Both the position numbers and the translations under genes were made by a program. The notes under the pieces were generated by a model that saw nothing but the letters and a program-made list of their open reading frames with translations, had not been told where the DNA came from and did not search any database. A DNA stretch of 64,000 bases from an uncultured bacterium (GTDB lineage Bacteria; Cyanobacteriota; Vampirovibrionia; Gastranaerophilales; Gastranaerophilaceae), in assembly GCA_902766105.1 (NCBI GenBank), contig CACXCI010000043.1, positions 1 through 64,000 on the forward strand, given 5' to 3'. Within the stretch, counting starts at the first letter, position 1. Each line of letters begins with the position of its first letter. Positions 32,700 to 42,064 of this stretch are shown here, one piece after another.

Positions 32700-34853
32700 C
32701 TATGCACTTTGATCGAATTTGAATGTGCGTTTGACGTTTTCTTGAATAACTTTTTCTATTACCGAATATTCTGTTTGCAGTGATGTGTGTTCAGTATCAA
32801 TGTTTTTAAGTTGTAAATCATAGATGTTGTCTTTTGCTTTAATATCATTCATTGCTCTGTTATATTCAGCTTCGGCTCTTGCTACTGCAGCATCATCTGT
32901 TACCTCGGTTATTTTGCTGCATGTTTTGTAATCTAAGGATCTCCAGTTGAAATTCAAATCAACTTGCTCCATTGAAACTATGCCGCTTTCTAATGCGTAT
33001 TCAATCCATTCTTTTGAAGAAGCCAGTCCATCTTCTATTTGTTTGTAACCCTGCTGCATTCTTTTAAATAGGTTTGTATACCATTGAGCTTTTGCATCAG
33101 CATTACCTGTATTTGTTGTGTCGTTTTCATCAACCCAAGCATACTTTGGCGTTCCGTTTATTTCAATGATGTTATTCATAATATATTCTTTTATTACGGT
33201 ATTAAAATTATCGGCAGGTTTAAGATTTTTCTCTCTCATATATTGCAGTATAAATTCAATATCTTGTAAATTTTTGATGTTAACAGGTCTTTCATCTATT
33301 GATGTGCTGCCATCAAGATTTTTAACCGTAGCGTCAGTTCCATCTCCGTTTTTCATTGTTATTAGTGTTGCGTTATCTAAATCTGTTTGAACTGTTTCTG
33401 TTTCTTTAAATATCATTGGTAAGAAGCCACCTTTACTTTGAGTGTATGTGGAATAAACTTCTGAGATGGTTTTATTTCGTGCTTTAGTTAAAATGATATT
33501 ATTGTATTTTGTATCGCTATTCATATCTTCCGCAAATGTTTCAAAGTTTGCGTTTGCAAGAATTTTTCGAATAATTATATCAATAGTTTCATTTAATGTG
33601 TCTTTAAATTTTTGAGTTTCATTAATATAGCTGTAGCCAACCAATTTACCATTATTAAATTCATAGTAATAATTTTCTGTTTCGGGTGCTGCAGAACCAA
33701 CTGTTTTGGTTGTAGAATAGCTTAATCTGCTGTATGAACCGTCAGCATTTTTATAACTTTCTGAATTATCCGTAAAGGTTCCGGTAGTTGTGGTTTTTCC
33801 GTCAGAACTTGTTTTTGAATATGTTTCAACATTTTTTATCGCAGTAAAATCGTAGCTGATAATTTTGCCGTTTTTAACTGTTACTGTCATCGGTTCATCT
33901 TCATCTCCAAATGTATATGTAGTAGAAATTACGTTTCCATTTTCATCTTTATTTTCTACGAATTTAGAGGGCGATGTTGTTTCTGTAACTTTTATTGCAG
34001 GTTTATTTGTAACGGGATTTGTCGCATTTGAAAATTTTTGAATTTCATTTGTTAAATATTCAATGATTTTTTCATCTACTAAGTATCCCTTATTCTCCAA
34101 AAAATGAAGGTTGTATTTGTTTGTATCAGATGATTCATACGAATTTTGGTTAGTTCCCAAAAATGCTTGTTTGAATTCATTAAGTAAATCGCCAAAGCCT
34201 GCCTTTGTAAAATTCAGTTTGTAAGAACCTTGGTCAAAGGTTAATTTGGGTATATTCCCGGTATCTTTTAAATATGTAGCCATTAGTTCATTGCCCGCTG
34301 TATTCAACAGAGCTTCAGCGTTTTGATAATTTTCTATTGCGTTTTGAAATTCTTCAATTTCAACTGAATTTTCGTAACTGGTATAGTACTGATACCATTG
34401 TTCTAAATCTTCTACAGAGATGTTATTATATGGTTCAGGATATGCTTTTGTGGTAAAGCCACCCAAGGTTTCAAAATATGTTGTTTTATATTCAAGACCA
34501 TGAGCTTTTAAAAAATTGTTTAAATTATTTCCGCAGTTTGCAAAAATCGCAGCTTCACTTTCGCTTACCAATAGCTGTCCTGAAGAGTTTACAAGACCGT
34601 ATTGAGTATTATATGAACTGTATGCTGTTAATGCGTTAAATGTTAATGCCTGACTTAAAGATTCCCCTTGTAAATCATAATTTGTAAAAGTCATGGTAGC
34701 ATTATTCAAAGCATTAATATAGTTTTCGCTGGCTTGGGAGCTTTGGGTAGCCAAACGCATTTTTGCATTATTAATGGTTTGTGATCTCAGCTCGTTATCT
34801 GCTAAACGTGCTGTGATTGTTAATAATCTGGCTTGTGATGCTGCCATTCCCAT
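32700..34853 (-). CDS. Large flagellin-like exported protein of unknown function
   Basis: The 717-residue protein has helical ends and a variable beta-rich middle, as do flagellins and hook-associated proteins. The start MGMAASQARLLTITARLADN, followed by a helix rich in Asn, Gln and Ala, is a recurring N-terminal form in this bacterial group. The C-terminal 70 residues are a long coiled coil ending in VIQENVKRTFKFDQSA. It lacks a Sec signal peptide, so the flagellar type III route is a reasonable inference. The centre (about residues 330-420) is Ser/Thr/Asp/Gly-rich. AAAGGA lies about 10 bases before the ATG. It is alone in its transcription unit. Confidence 0.65.
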   Translation of the reverse strand: MGMAASQARLLTITARLADNELRSQTINNAKMRLATQSSQASENYINALNNATMTFTNYDLQGESLSQALTFNALTAYSSYNTQYGLVNSSGQLLVSESEAAIFANCGNNLNNFLKAHGLEYKTTYFETLGGFTTKAYPEPYNNISVEDLEQWYQYYTSYENSVEIEEFQNAIENYQNAEALLNTAGNELMATYLKDTGNIPKLTFDQGSYKLNFTKAGFGDLLNEFKQAFLGTNQNSYESSDTNKYNLHFLENKGYLVDEKIIEYLTNEIQKFSNATNPVTNKPAIKVTETTSPSKFVENKDENGNVISTTYTFGDEDEPMTVTVKNGKIISYDFTAIKNVETYSKTSSDGKTTTTGTFTDNSESYKNADGSYSRLSYSTTKTVGSAAPETENYYYEFNNGKLVGYSYINETQKFKDTLNETIDIIIRKILANANFETFAEDMNSDTKYNNIILTKARNKTISEVYSTYTQSKGGFLPMIFKETETVQTDLDNATLITMKNGDGTDATVKNLDGSTSIDERPVNIKNLQDIEFILQYMREKNLKPADNFNTVIKEYIMNNIIEINGTPKYAWVDENDTTNTGNADAKAQWYTNLFKRMQQGYKQIEDGLASSKEWIEYALESGIVSMEQVDLNFNWRSLDYKTCSKITEVTDDAAVARAEAEYNRAMNDIKAKDNIYDLQLKNIDTEHTSLQTEYSVIEKVIQENVKRTFKFDQSA

Positions 34854-34984
34854 TGTTAGCGAATCCTTTCGTTCCTTAGATGTTTCCTTAATCTTGTTAT
34901 CGGTATTTTTCTTTGAAACTTTAGGATTTTTAACGATTATGTTAAGAAATTGTTACAATAAAAAACCTTGGCAATAATATTCAA

Positions 34985-35008
34985 GTCGACGTAGCAACGC
35001 CGACCTAC
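34985..35008 (+). repeat. REP-like palindrome, copy 3
   Basis: An 8-bp stem with one mismatch, the loop AGCA and the tail CTAC. It lies in the 299-base gap between bioA and the 717-aa gene, which otherwise holds only AT-rich sequence with no frame I support. Confidence 0.7.
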
Positions 35009-35152
35009 TTTTTCATTGATAAATTTTACACTCTCCAATCGTTGTACCCTTTGCAAAGTTCAATAAAAAATGCCTTCCCAGCTCAATGAAAAAGGGGATA
35101 GAACGATGTTTTAAACATTTTTATACAATATTGTACATAGTTAACATTATTA

Positions 35153-36499
35153 TTACTGCTCTAACATAATTTCAGCCATACAAGATTTGGCGACATCTGT
35201 AACAAAGTCCATATCATCAGGTTGAATAATTAATGGCGGATTGAAATATATCACATCACCTAAAGGTCTTAATAGAACACCCTTTTTAAGTGCTTTTTTA
35301 TATATTTGATAACCAAGTCTTAAATTAGAAGGATACGCTTGTTTAGTTTGTTTATTTTTAACAATTTCTATAGCATTAACCAGTCCGATATGGCGAATTT
35401 CTCCAACATAAGGCAAATCTTCAAATTTTTCACAAATAATTTTGTTAAAATATTTTGCATTTTCTACAGCTTTTGGAATAATTTGCTCATCTTTTAAAAT
35501 GTTTAAAACCTCAATAGCAGCAGAACAAGCTAAAGGATTTCCTGCATAAGTATGAGAATGCATAAATGCTTTACCTTTACCGTAATCATCATAAAAGGCA
35601 TCATAAATTTCCTGAGTTGTAACGCTTATAGACATTGGCATATAACCGCCTGTCAAACCTTTTGAAAGGCACATTATATCAGGAGAAACACCGGCATGAT
35701 CAAATGCAAACATTTTTCCTGTTCGACCATAACCTGTAGCAATTTCATCTGCTATTAAATGAACATTATATTTATCACACAAAGCTCTTAATTTTGTTAA
35801 ATATAGTGGCGGATATATTTTCATACCGGCAGAACCTTGCAATAAAGGTTCGACAAGCATAGCACAAGTTTCATCACCATATCTTTCAAATGTTTTTTCA
35901 GCATGCTCAAAACATTCACAAGAACAATTATCACGACATTTTCCGTATGGGCATCTGAAACAATCCGGTCCCTGAACCCTGACAACATCCATCAAGATAG
36001 GTTTATATATTTCTGAATACAAATCACATGCACCAACAGATAACGCACCTATTGTCTCACCATGATAGGCATCAGTTAAAGCCATAAATCGCTTTTTTTG
36101 AGGATTACCTGTTTGCTGATGATATTGAAAACTCATTTTCATCGACATTTCAATAGCCGCAGATCCGTTATCTGCAAAATTGAACTTGCATAAACCTTTT
36201 GGCAGCACCTCCATTAATCGTTGACAAAGAGTAATCGCTGTTTTATGAGTAAAATTAGCAAATATTACATGCTCCAAGGTATCCAGTTGCTTTTTCATTG
36301 CCTCATTAATTCTCGGATTACAATGCCCTAATAGGTTGCACCACCAAGAGCTTACAACATCTTTGTAACAATTCCCGTCTATATCATATAGATTAATACC
36401 CTTTGCATGATCAATTACAATAGGTGGTAATGTTTCATAATCTTTCATTTGTGAACATGGGTGCCATATATATTTTAAATCTTCTTCTTGCCAATTCAT
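35153..36499 (-). CDS. bioA: Adenosylmethionine-8-amino-7-oxononanoate aminotransferase
   Basis: BioA converts KAPA to DAPA in biotin synthesis using SAM as the amino donor. The 448-residue class III aminotransferase shows IWHPCSQMKDYE near the start, VVSSWWCNLLGH, NGSAAIEMSMKMSFQYHQ, the Cys-rich CFRCPYGKC segment common in many BioA proteins, DEIATGYGRTG with the PLP aspartate, and the PLP lysine in CLSKGLTGGYMP. The frame could extend to TTG 36517, but GAGGT lies before the ATG at 36499. It follows bioD; bioB and bioF are not in the window. Confidence 0.96.
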   Translation of the reverse strand: MNWQEEDLKYIWHPCSQMKDYETLPPIVIDHAKGINLYDIDGNCYKDVVSSWWCNLLGHCNPRINEAMKKQLDTLEHVIFANFTHKTAITLCQRLMEVLPKGLCKFNFADNGSAAIEMSMKMSFQYHQQTGNPQKKRFMALTDAYHGETIGALSVGACDLYSEIYKPILMDVVRVQGPDCFRCPYGKCRDNCSCECFEHAEKTFERYGDETCAMLVEPLLQGSAGMKIYPPLYLTKLRALCDKYNVHLIADEIATGYGRTGKMFAFDHAGVSPDIMCLSKGLTGGYMPMSISVTTQEIYDAFYDDYGKGKAFMHSHTYAGNPLACSAAIEVLNILKDEQIIPKAVENAKYFNKIICEKFEDLPYVGEIRHIGLVNAIEIVKNKQTKQAYPSNLRLGYQIYKKALKKGVLLRPLGDVIYFNPPLIIQPDDMDFVTDVAKSCMAEIMLEQ

Positions 36500-36509
36500 A
36501 AAACTACCT

Positions 36510-37196
36510 CTATTCAAATATTTTAATCAAATCCTTTTCAGATATACTCAGGTCTTTTTCTGCTTCAGCAACAACAGCTATAACCTTAATACCTGTCAAT
36601 TGCTCAATCTGGCGTTTGTTATCTATATGCATAAAATTATTTTTATCATAATTATTTAAAATTATACCTTTTATATTTAAACTATGAGATTTAGCATATT
36701 CAACCGTCAATATAACTGAATTTATCGTTCCTAGCCCGCCATCTGCAACCACAATTATATCAAGACCTAAAGTATTTATCACATCAGGGAGTAACAAATT
36801 TTCTTCTTTCAAATTAAAAGGACAAGTAATACCCCCTGCACCCTCAACAACCAAATAATCATATTTATCGGAAATTCTGACAAAATCCTCTTTGATTTTA
36901 ATGGCTTCAATTTTTACACCTTGTCTTTCTGCTGCCAAATGAGGAGATACAGCTTCTTCAAAGCAATATGTAACACAATCTATAGGTTTTTCCGACAATC
37001 CGGACATTTTTAGAACAAAATCACAATCACCCGGAAGCAAACTACCATCAGAAAGTTTTACAGCACCACTCAAAGCCGGTTTATAATATCCGCAATTATA
37101 TCCAAACTCTCGCATTTTTTTTACTAATAGAGCTGAAACATAAGTTTTTCCTACATCAGTTCCTGTTGCTGTAACAAATATAGCTTTGCTATTCAT
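36510..37196 (-). CDS. bioD: Dethiobiotin synthetase
   Basis: BioD closes the ureido ring of dethiobiotin from DAPA, CO2 and ATP. The 228 residues begin with the P-loop TATGTDVGKTYVSALL, followed by YYKPALSG, the metal and DAPA-binding stretch around VEGAGGITCPF, and VVADGGLGTINSVILTVEYA. Length is normal. AGGGAG lies 10 bases before the ATG. It directly precedes bioA on the minus strand, with 10 bases between, forming a two-gene unit. Confidence 0.95.
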   Translation of the reverse strand: MNSKAIFVTATGTDVGKTYVSALLVKKMREFGYNCGYYKPALSGAVKLSDGSLLPGDCDFVLKMSGLSEKPIDCVTYCFEEAVSPHLAAERQGVKIEAIKIKEDFVRISDKYDYLVVEGAGGITCPFNLKEENLLLPDVINTLGLDIIVVADGGLGTINSVILTVEYAKSHSLNIKGIILNNYDKNNFMHIDNKRQIEQLTGIKVIAVVAEAEKDLSISEKDLIKIFE

Positions 37197-37215
37197 ATTC
37201 CTATCTCCCTAATAA

Positions 37216-37243
37216 ATAAGCGGTAACTCGTGTTACCGCTTAT
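37216..37243 (-). terminator. Hairpin after the TpsB-like gene
   Basis: The perfect 12-bp stem ATAAGCGGTAAC and complement with a 4-base loop lies 35 bases past the barrel stop. The downstream T-run is broken, so termination strength is uncertain. Confidence 0.55.
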
Positions 37244-37277
37244 ATTATATCTCAAAAATATTATTATTTAATATAAA

Positions 37278-39344
37278 TTATAATGATGTCGCAGAACCGT
37301 CTAACAAGTAGTCATAGTGTCTGATATCATCATAGTTATTATCCGGAGGAGCAACAGGCGGCAACTTTTGTGGTTGCGGTTGAGGCGCCGGCTCAACAAC
37401 AGGTTCCGGTTTTGTACGTCTTGCTAACAAGCCGTCAATATCAGGTTCAAGAGTTAATTCAAAGTGGAATCTACCCATTTTTCTGTGTTGTTCGTAAGCG
37501 TTGTTAATCAACGGATAACCCCAATACAAACGAGCACTCAAGTCACCCGGCAACTGTACTCTCAAGCCCATACCTACTGATGTTAAGAAATAGCTTCCGC
37601 CATAAACATCTTCACCGACATACGGGAAAACACCTGCTGTATCAGCAAAAATTGCACCCTTCAAATAGTGTCCGATAAATTTGTAAGTACGACCGTCTTT
37701 TCTCGTAATAGTTCTCGGTCCGAGAGGGAACATCAATTCACCACTAAAGAAATACCCACTCTTACCAAGCAATATACCTTCTGAGTAACCTCTAACAGTA
37801 GCCAAACCACCTGTTTGGAATTGATCCAAATATGGAATATGTTTGCTGTTAGGTATAACTTGATAGCTACCTCTTAACTGTCCGATAAAGCCGTGAGAGA
37901 AATCATGTAATCTCAAGAAACCACCGGACATTTTAAAGTAGCTTGAATCTCTGTCAAATATAGGAAATGCCATCTCAGCATTTTGGTTAAAATACCAAAT
38001 ACCATATCTTGTATCTTTTCTTAAATTTAAACCAAGAGTAGCACTTGTAACCTGATCTGTATCCGCTAATGGGTCATCAATATGATAGCCATAAGCTTCT
38101 GAGTATAAATCACCTAACTTAGACCATGTTCGTGATCTTTTGTAATTCAATGCCGCATAAGATTTTAACTCGAAACCTCTTTTTCTGACTAACGGTTGAT
38201 CATAATATAAGCTGTATATATATGAATTACTTTTCATACCCATCCAGTCATAAGGGCCATATTTAACCTTAGCAAATGTAGATGAAAAAGAAAATCCAAT
38301 TCTACCGTCTTTTTTATTAATTGGGAAATTATAATCAAAGAACGGACTTATAGCACCACCTGAGAAATAAGCACCTAAAGACATTTGGTCTCTATGATGG
38401 AACAAACTGTCTGCAACTAAAGCAGGACCGCCTCTTAATGAGCCTGTGCTTCTACGACCTGCATTATCCATCATACCAATCAAGTGGAACGGGAAAGTTT
38501 CCTGAGCAGTCAATTCAATATCTGTTGTACCCGGTGTTGTTCCTGCCTTCAAGTTAGCAGAAAGATTAACACCTTCATGATATCTGTTAAAATCTAAAAC
38601 ATCTTGTTCTAAATTCACAATATCGAACAATTGACCTGATTTTTCTGGAATACGTCTTAAAATATAACCATCAGTGGTATATCTGTTATTTGTAACAGTT
38701 ATATTACCTATCTTACTTTCAATAAGTTCGATTTTTATATTTCCGTTTGAAACTGTTTGTTCCGGCAAGTATGCTCTTGCTGTTACATAACCTTTTTCTG
38801 CATACAAAGTATTCAAACCATTAATAGCCGCCTGAATATCAGACATAAACACGTTTTTACCAACATACTGACCTATTACACCGTTTATTTCATCTCTTGT
38901 CAAAATTTCAGAAGGAGAAACCTCTATTGAATTTATATAAACGCCTTTTGTTCCAACTTCATCAATTTTTGCCTTCATAGCATCAGGTATAGCTGTCGCA
39001 GGATCAGCGTAATTTGTTACTGCAGAACCACCCGTACCAAAACGTTTTTGGTCATATTGATAATAATCATCTTCTGCTCTTCTTCGGTTAGAGTCATAAC
39101 GCATGATATCATCATCGTGAGTAGCAGAAGCTCCAATTTCATTTTTAACCCTTACAATTTCGGAGTTAACCGGAATATTTCCGTGGGTATAACCATATCC
39201 GCCATAATTTCCTCCTGCACTGTTGTTCATCATTGCTTCGCCAACAGCTTGCACAGGGGAGAAGAAACCGACTGATAACGCACACACAGCTGACGCTGCA
39301 AGCACCGTACCAAATAATCGATTTTTCTTGTTAATCTTCTTCAT
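37278..39344 (-). CDS. TpsB-like outer-membrane protein (ShlB/FhaC/HecB family)
   Basis: The 688-residue protein has a signal peptide (cleavage near VQA, residue 33), then about 100 residues of linker, a POTRA domain (about 135-210, VYINSIEVSPSEILTRDE onwards) and a 16-stranded type barrel. QTGGLATVRGYSEG near residue 515 matches the family's VRGY loop, which lies inside the pore. The Pro-rich tail (about 650-675) is unusual. Such proteins secrete partner proteins or insert lipids; no TpsA partner is seen here. The linker shares a striking motif with the small protein at 55273-55569. AAGGTG precedes the ATG. Confidence 0.9.
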   Translation of the reverse strand: MKKINKKNRLFGTVLAASAVCALSVGFFSPVQAVGEAMMNNSAGGNYGGYGYTHGNIPVNSEIVRVKNEIGASATHDDDIMRYDSNRRRAEDDYYQYDQKRFGTGGSAVTNYADPATAIPDAMKAKIDEVGTKGVYINSIEVSPSEILTRDEINGVIGQYVGKNVFMSDIQAAINGLNTLYAEKGYVTARAYLPEQTVSNGNIKIELIESKIGNITVTNNRYTTDGYILRRIPEKSGQLFDIVNLEQDVLDFNRYHEGVNLSANLKAGTTPGTTDIELTAQETFPFHLIGMMDNAGRRSTGSLRGGPALVADSLFHHRDQMSLGAYFSGGAISPFFDYNFPINKKDGRIGFSFSSTFAKVKYGPYDWMGMKSNSYIYSLYYDQPLVRKRGFELKSYAALNYKRSRTWSKLGDLYSEAYGYHIDDPLADTDQVTSATLGLNLRKDTRYGIWYFNQNAEMAFPIFDRDSSYFKMSGGFLRLHDFSHGFIGQLRGSYQVIPNSKHIPYLDQFQTGGLATVRGYSEGILLGKSGYFFSGELMFPLGPRTITRKDGRTYKFIGHYLKGAIFADTAGVFPYVGEDVYGGSYFLTSVGMGLRVQLPGDLSARLYWGYPLINNAYEQHRKMGRFHFELTLEPDIDGLLARRTKPEPVVEPAPQPQPQKLPPVAPPDNNYDDIRHYDYLLDGSATSL

Positions 39345-39632
39345 TTAATTTCACCTTCTATATAATTAGTTGTATATCTAGTTGCATATAATTTAGTATA
39401 TCTCGTAAGTATATTGTGTTACGATAATTATGAAATAGAAACCTTTTTTTAAAATTTGTTAAGATTTAGTTACAAATTTTAAATGAGTATATCCTCTATA
39501 CCTACAATATAAATTATATAGAATTACAAAAATCATGTAAAGATGTTAAGAAAAAAAATAAATCAAATGGATGAGCATTTCCCAAAAAATCAATCTTATG
39601 GTAGAATAAAGCATGTTATAAGGAGAACACAT

Positions 39633-40088
39633 ATGAAAAAAAATTTAGGATTATTAGCTGCAACAATCGCAGTAGCAGGCGTATTATCTATGAGCAGCGC
39701 AGCATTTGCTGATGGTTACAATGTAGCAGTAGTAGACGTTCCTCAGGTTGTAGGAGCTTCAAAACAAGTTCAAGCTTTGAAAAAAGATCAACAACTTAAA
39801 GCTGAAGAGATTATTAAGTTTATTGAAAAGGCTAGAAAAGATGTAGCAAGCATTACTGATGCTAACAAGAAAAAAGCTGCTGAAGAAAAATACACAAAAG
39901 AACTTCAGACAAAAAGAGAAAAAATCGAATCAGAATATGCAGGAAAGCTAAAAGCTATTGATGCTTCAATTTCACAACAAATAGAAGCACAAGCTAAAGC
40001 TCAAGGCTATGATTTGATTTTAAGCAAGGGCATCGTATTATATGGTGGAAAAGATATCACTGCTGACCTTGTAAAAATTGTTAAATAA
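39633..40088 (+). CDS. OmpH/Skp family periplasmic chaperone
   Basis: The 151-residue protein has a signal peptide (cleavage near AFADG, residue 27), then VAVVDVPQVVGASKQVQALK, a charged coiled-coil of about 90 residues, and a closing domain (YDLILSKGIVLYGGKDITADLVK), the full Skp layout. It keeps outer-membrane proteins soluble in the periplasm, consistent with a diderm envelope. The frame runs further upstream, but AAGGAG 8 bases before the ATG at 39633 and the signal peptide fix the start. It is divergent from the barrel gene, its possible client, and ends at a strong terminator. Confidence 0.9.
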   Translation: MKKNLGLLAATIAVAGVLSMSSAAFADGYNVAVVDVPQVVGASKQVQALKKDQQLKAEEIIKFIEKARKDVASITDANKKKAAEEKYTKELQTKREKIESEYAGKLKAIDASISQQIEAQAKAQGYDLILSKGIVLYGGKDITADLVKIVK

Positions 40089-40102
40089 GTTTTTACTATA
40101 CG

Positions 40103-40138
40103 AAAAAATCCTCTTTCAAAAGAAAGAGGATTTTTTTT
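40103..40138 (+). terminator. Intrinsic terminator after the OmpH gene
   Basis: The 12-bp stem AAAATCCTCTTT and complement with a 6-base loop is followed by eight T residues, 15 bases past the stop. Confidence 0.9.
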
Positions 40139-40142
40139 GCAA

Positions 40143-40179
40143 TAAAAAAGCGCAATCCTTAAATTTGATTGCGCCTTTA
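40143..40179 (-). terminator. Intrinsic terminator after hydA
   Basis: A stem around GCGCAATC/GATTGCGC with one mismatch has six T residues following on the minus strand, 14 bases past the hydA stop. Confidence 0.8.
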
Positions 40180-40192
40180 ACTTTACATTTAT

Positions 40193-41959
40193 TTACACAT
40201 CTTTATATGAACCTGCAAATTTGTTACGATATGTCGTGTGTAAAATTTCGTGAGCTTTATGAGAATTCGGGTGTTCCAAATATTCTTGATAAAGCTTTTG
40301 TATTGACGGATTCATGTGAGATTTACGAATAGGCAATTCATTATCTTCTTTATAAAGACCTTTTGCCCTTTCTGCTTTAATCTTTGAATCATCACAGCTT
40401 CTTGGTTGTCCGCCACCGTTTACACATCCGCCAGGACATGCCATAACCTCAAGCATTTGGAAATTAGCTGTACCGTTCTTAATTTCCTGAATAGCCTTTT
40501 CTGCTTCTTTTAATGTAGAAACAACTCTTACTACAAGCTTTGTACCTTTTAAATCTAATTCTATTGTTTTAGAACGATTTGATGTGCCTCGCATCTCTTT
40601 GATATCAACATCATTAAGAACTTCTCCCGTTGCAAATTCATAAGCCGTACGAACAGCAGCCTCTGCAACCCCGCCTGATGCACCAAAAATTGTACCAGCT
40701 CCGGTGTATTCTCCAAACGGAGAATCGTTTTCTTCAGGAGTCAAAGAATTAAAGTCTATACCTGCAGTTTTTATCATTTTACCCAACTCTTGTGTTGTCA
40801 AAACATAATCCGTATCAGGTCTGCCGTTTCTATACAATTCAGGTCGTTTACATTCATATTTTTTAGCAGTACACGGCATTATAGCTACGACAACTAAGTT
40901 TTCTCTTTCAACATTAAAGTACTTTGGAACTAAGTCAACCAATACAGGAGATAACATACTCATCGGAGATTTACAGCTTGATAAGTGATGCAACATATCA
41001 GGGTGCTGATCTTCCATATACTTGATCCATGCAGGACAGCAAGAAGTAAACAATGGTAAATTTTCACCTTTTTTAAGTCTTTCTAAAAATTCACTTGCTT
41101 CTTCCATAATTGTCAAATCTGCAGAAAAATTAGTATCAAAAATATATTTAAAACCAATCTTTCTTAATGCGGCATTCATTAAACCAATGGTATTTTCACC
41201 GGGTTTTAAACCAAACATTTCGCCTAAAGCAACACGAGTTGCAGGTGCCATTTGTACAACTACTGTTTTATCAGGATTCGTAATTTCATCCCATACTCTA
41301 TCTGTTTCATTTTTAATAGTTAATGCACCTGTTGGACATACCGCAGCACACTGTCCGCAATTTACACAATCAACCTGACCTAAAGGTCTGCCTGCCATTG
41401 GTTGCACTAAAGTTTTAGAACCACGATTTGCAAAACCTAAAACTCCATGTCCTTGGAACTCTGTACATGCTCTAACGCAAGCACCACACAAAATACATTT
41501 ATTAGAATCTCTAACCAATGACGGACTGCTATCATCAACAGGAATATAATCTTCCAATTTTTTATCAGGGAATCTAATATCTTTAATTCCGTATTCTTCT
41601 GCATATTGTTGCAATTCACAATTACCACTCTTATCACAAGTTAAACATTTTCTGTCGTGATTTGCTAACAACAATTCTAATACTGTTTTTCTGATACGTC
41701 TTGTCTTAGCTGTATTTAAAGAAACTTTAATACCTGCTTCAGGCGGCATTGTACAAGATGAATTAATCATCTTTCTGCCGTTTGGGTATTCAACTTCGAC
41801 AACACACATTCTGCAAGCACCAAAAGGCGTCAAGTCAGGACGGTAACAAAATGTCGGAACATTCATACCAGCTTTTCTGATTACTTCAAGCAAATTCGGT
41901 TCATCGCTAAACTCAACCTCTTTGCCTTCTATAAATAATGTTTTTTTATCTTCTGTCAT
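40193..41959 (-). CDS. hydA: [FeFe] hydrogenase large subunit (HydA, bifurcating type)
   Basis: This subunit reduces protons to H2. The 588 residues contain an N-terminal [2Fe-2S] domain (CRMCVVEV), the His-Cys3 cluster region (HDRKCLTCDKSGNCELQ), two [4Fe-4S] motifs (CILCGACVRAC, CVNCGQCAAVCP), and the H-cluster motifs L1 TSCCPAW, L2 MPCTAKKYE and L3 ACPGGCVNGGGQ, followed by the small-subunit-like tail. All cluster ligands appear present. With the next two genes it forms HydABC, which oxidises reduced ferredoxin and NADH together. AGAGGA precedes the ATG. PFOR at 0-2.2 kb would supply the ferredoxin. Confidence 0.97.
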   Translation of the reverse strand: MTEDKKTLFIEGKEVEFSDEPNLLEVIRKAGMNVPTFCYRPDLTPFGACRMCVVEVEYPNGRKMINSSCTMPPEAGIKVSLNTAKTRRIRKTVLELLLANHDRKCLTCDKSGNCELQQYAEEYGIKDIRFPDKKLEDYIPVDDSSPSLVRDSNKCILCGACVRACTEFQGHGVLGFANRGSKTLVQPMAGRPLGQVDCVNCGQCAAVCPTGALTIKNETDRVWDEITNPDKTVVVQMAPATRVALGEMFGLKPGENTIGLMNAALRKIGFKYIFDTNFSADLTIMEEASEFLERLKKGENLPLFTSCCPAWIKYMEDQHPDMLHHLSSCKSPMSMLSPVLVDLVPKYFNVERENLVVVAIMPCTAKKYECKRPELYRNGRPDTDYVLTTQELGKMIKTAGIDFNSLTPEENDSPFGEYTGAGTIFGASGGVAEAAVRTAYEFATGEVLNDVDIKEMRGTSNRSKTIELDLKGTKLVVRVVSTLKEAEKAIQEIKNGTANFQMLEVMACPGGCVNGGGQPRSCDDSKIKAERAKGLYKEDNELPIRKSHMNPSIQKLYQEYLEHPNSHKAHEILHTTYRNKFAGSYKDV

Positions 41960-41978
41960 TTCTATTTTCCTCTATCTT

Positions 41979-42002
41979 GTTGGGCAAGTATGCCCAACCT
42001 AC
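41979..42002 (+). repeat. REP-like palindrome, copy 4
   Basis: An 8-bp perfect stem, the loop AGTA and the tail CTAC, placed in the gap between hydB and hydA. The stem sequence differs from the other copies, but stem length and tail are the same. Confidence 0.6.
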
Positions 42003-42064
42003 ATTGTTTTAACTGATAAAACGTAATGAACTTATCGTCCTAACATCTTATCGTCTTAACGTCT

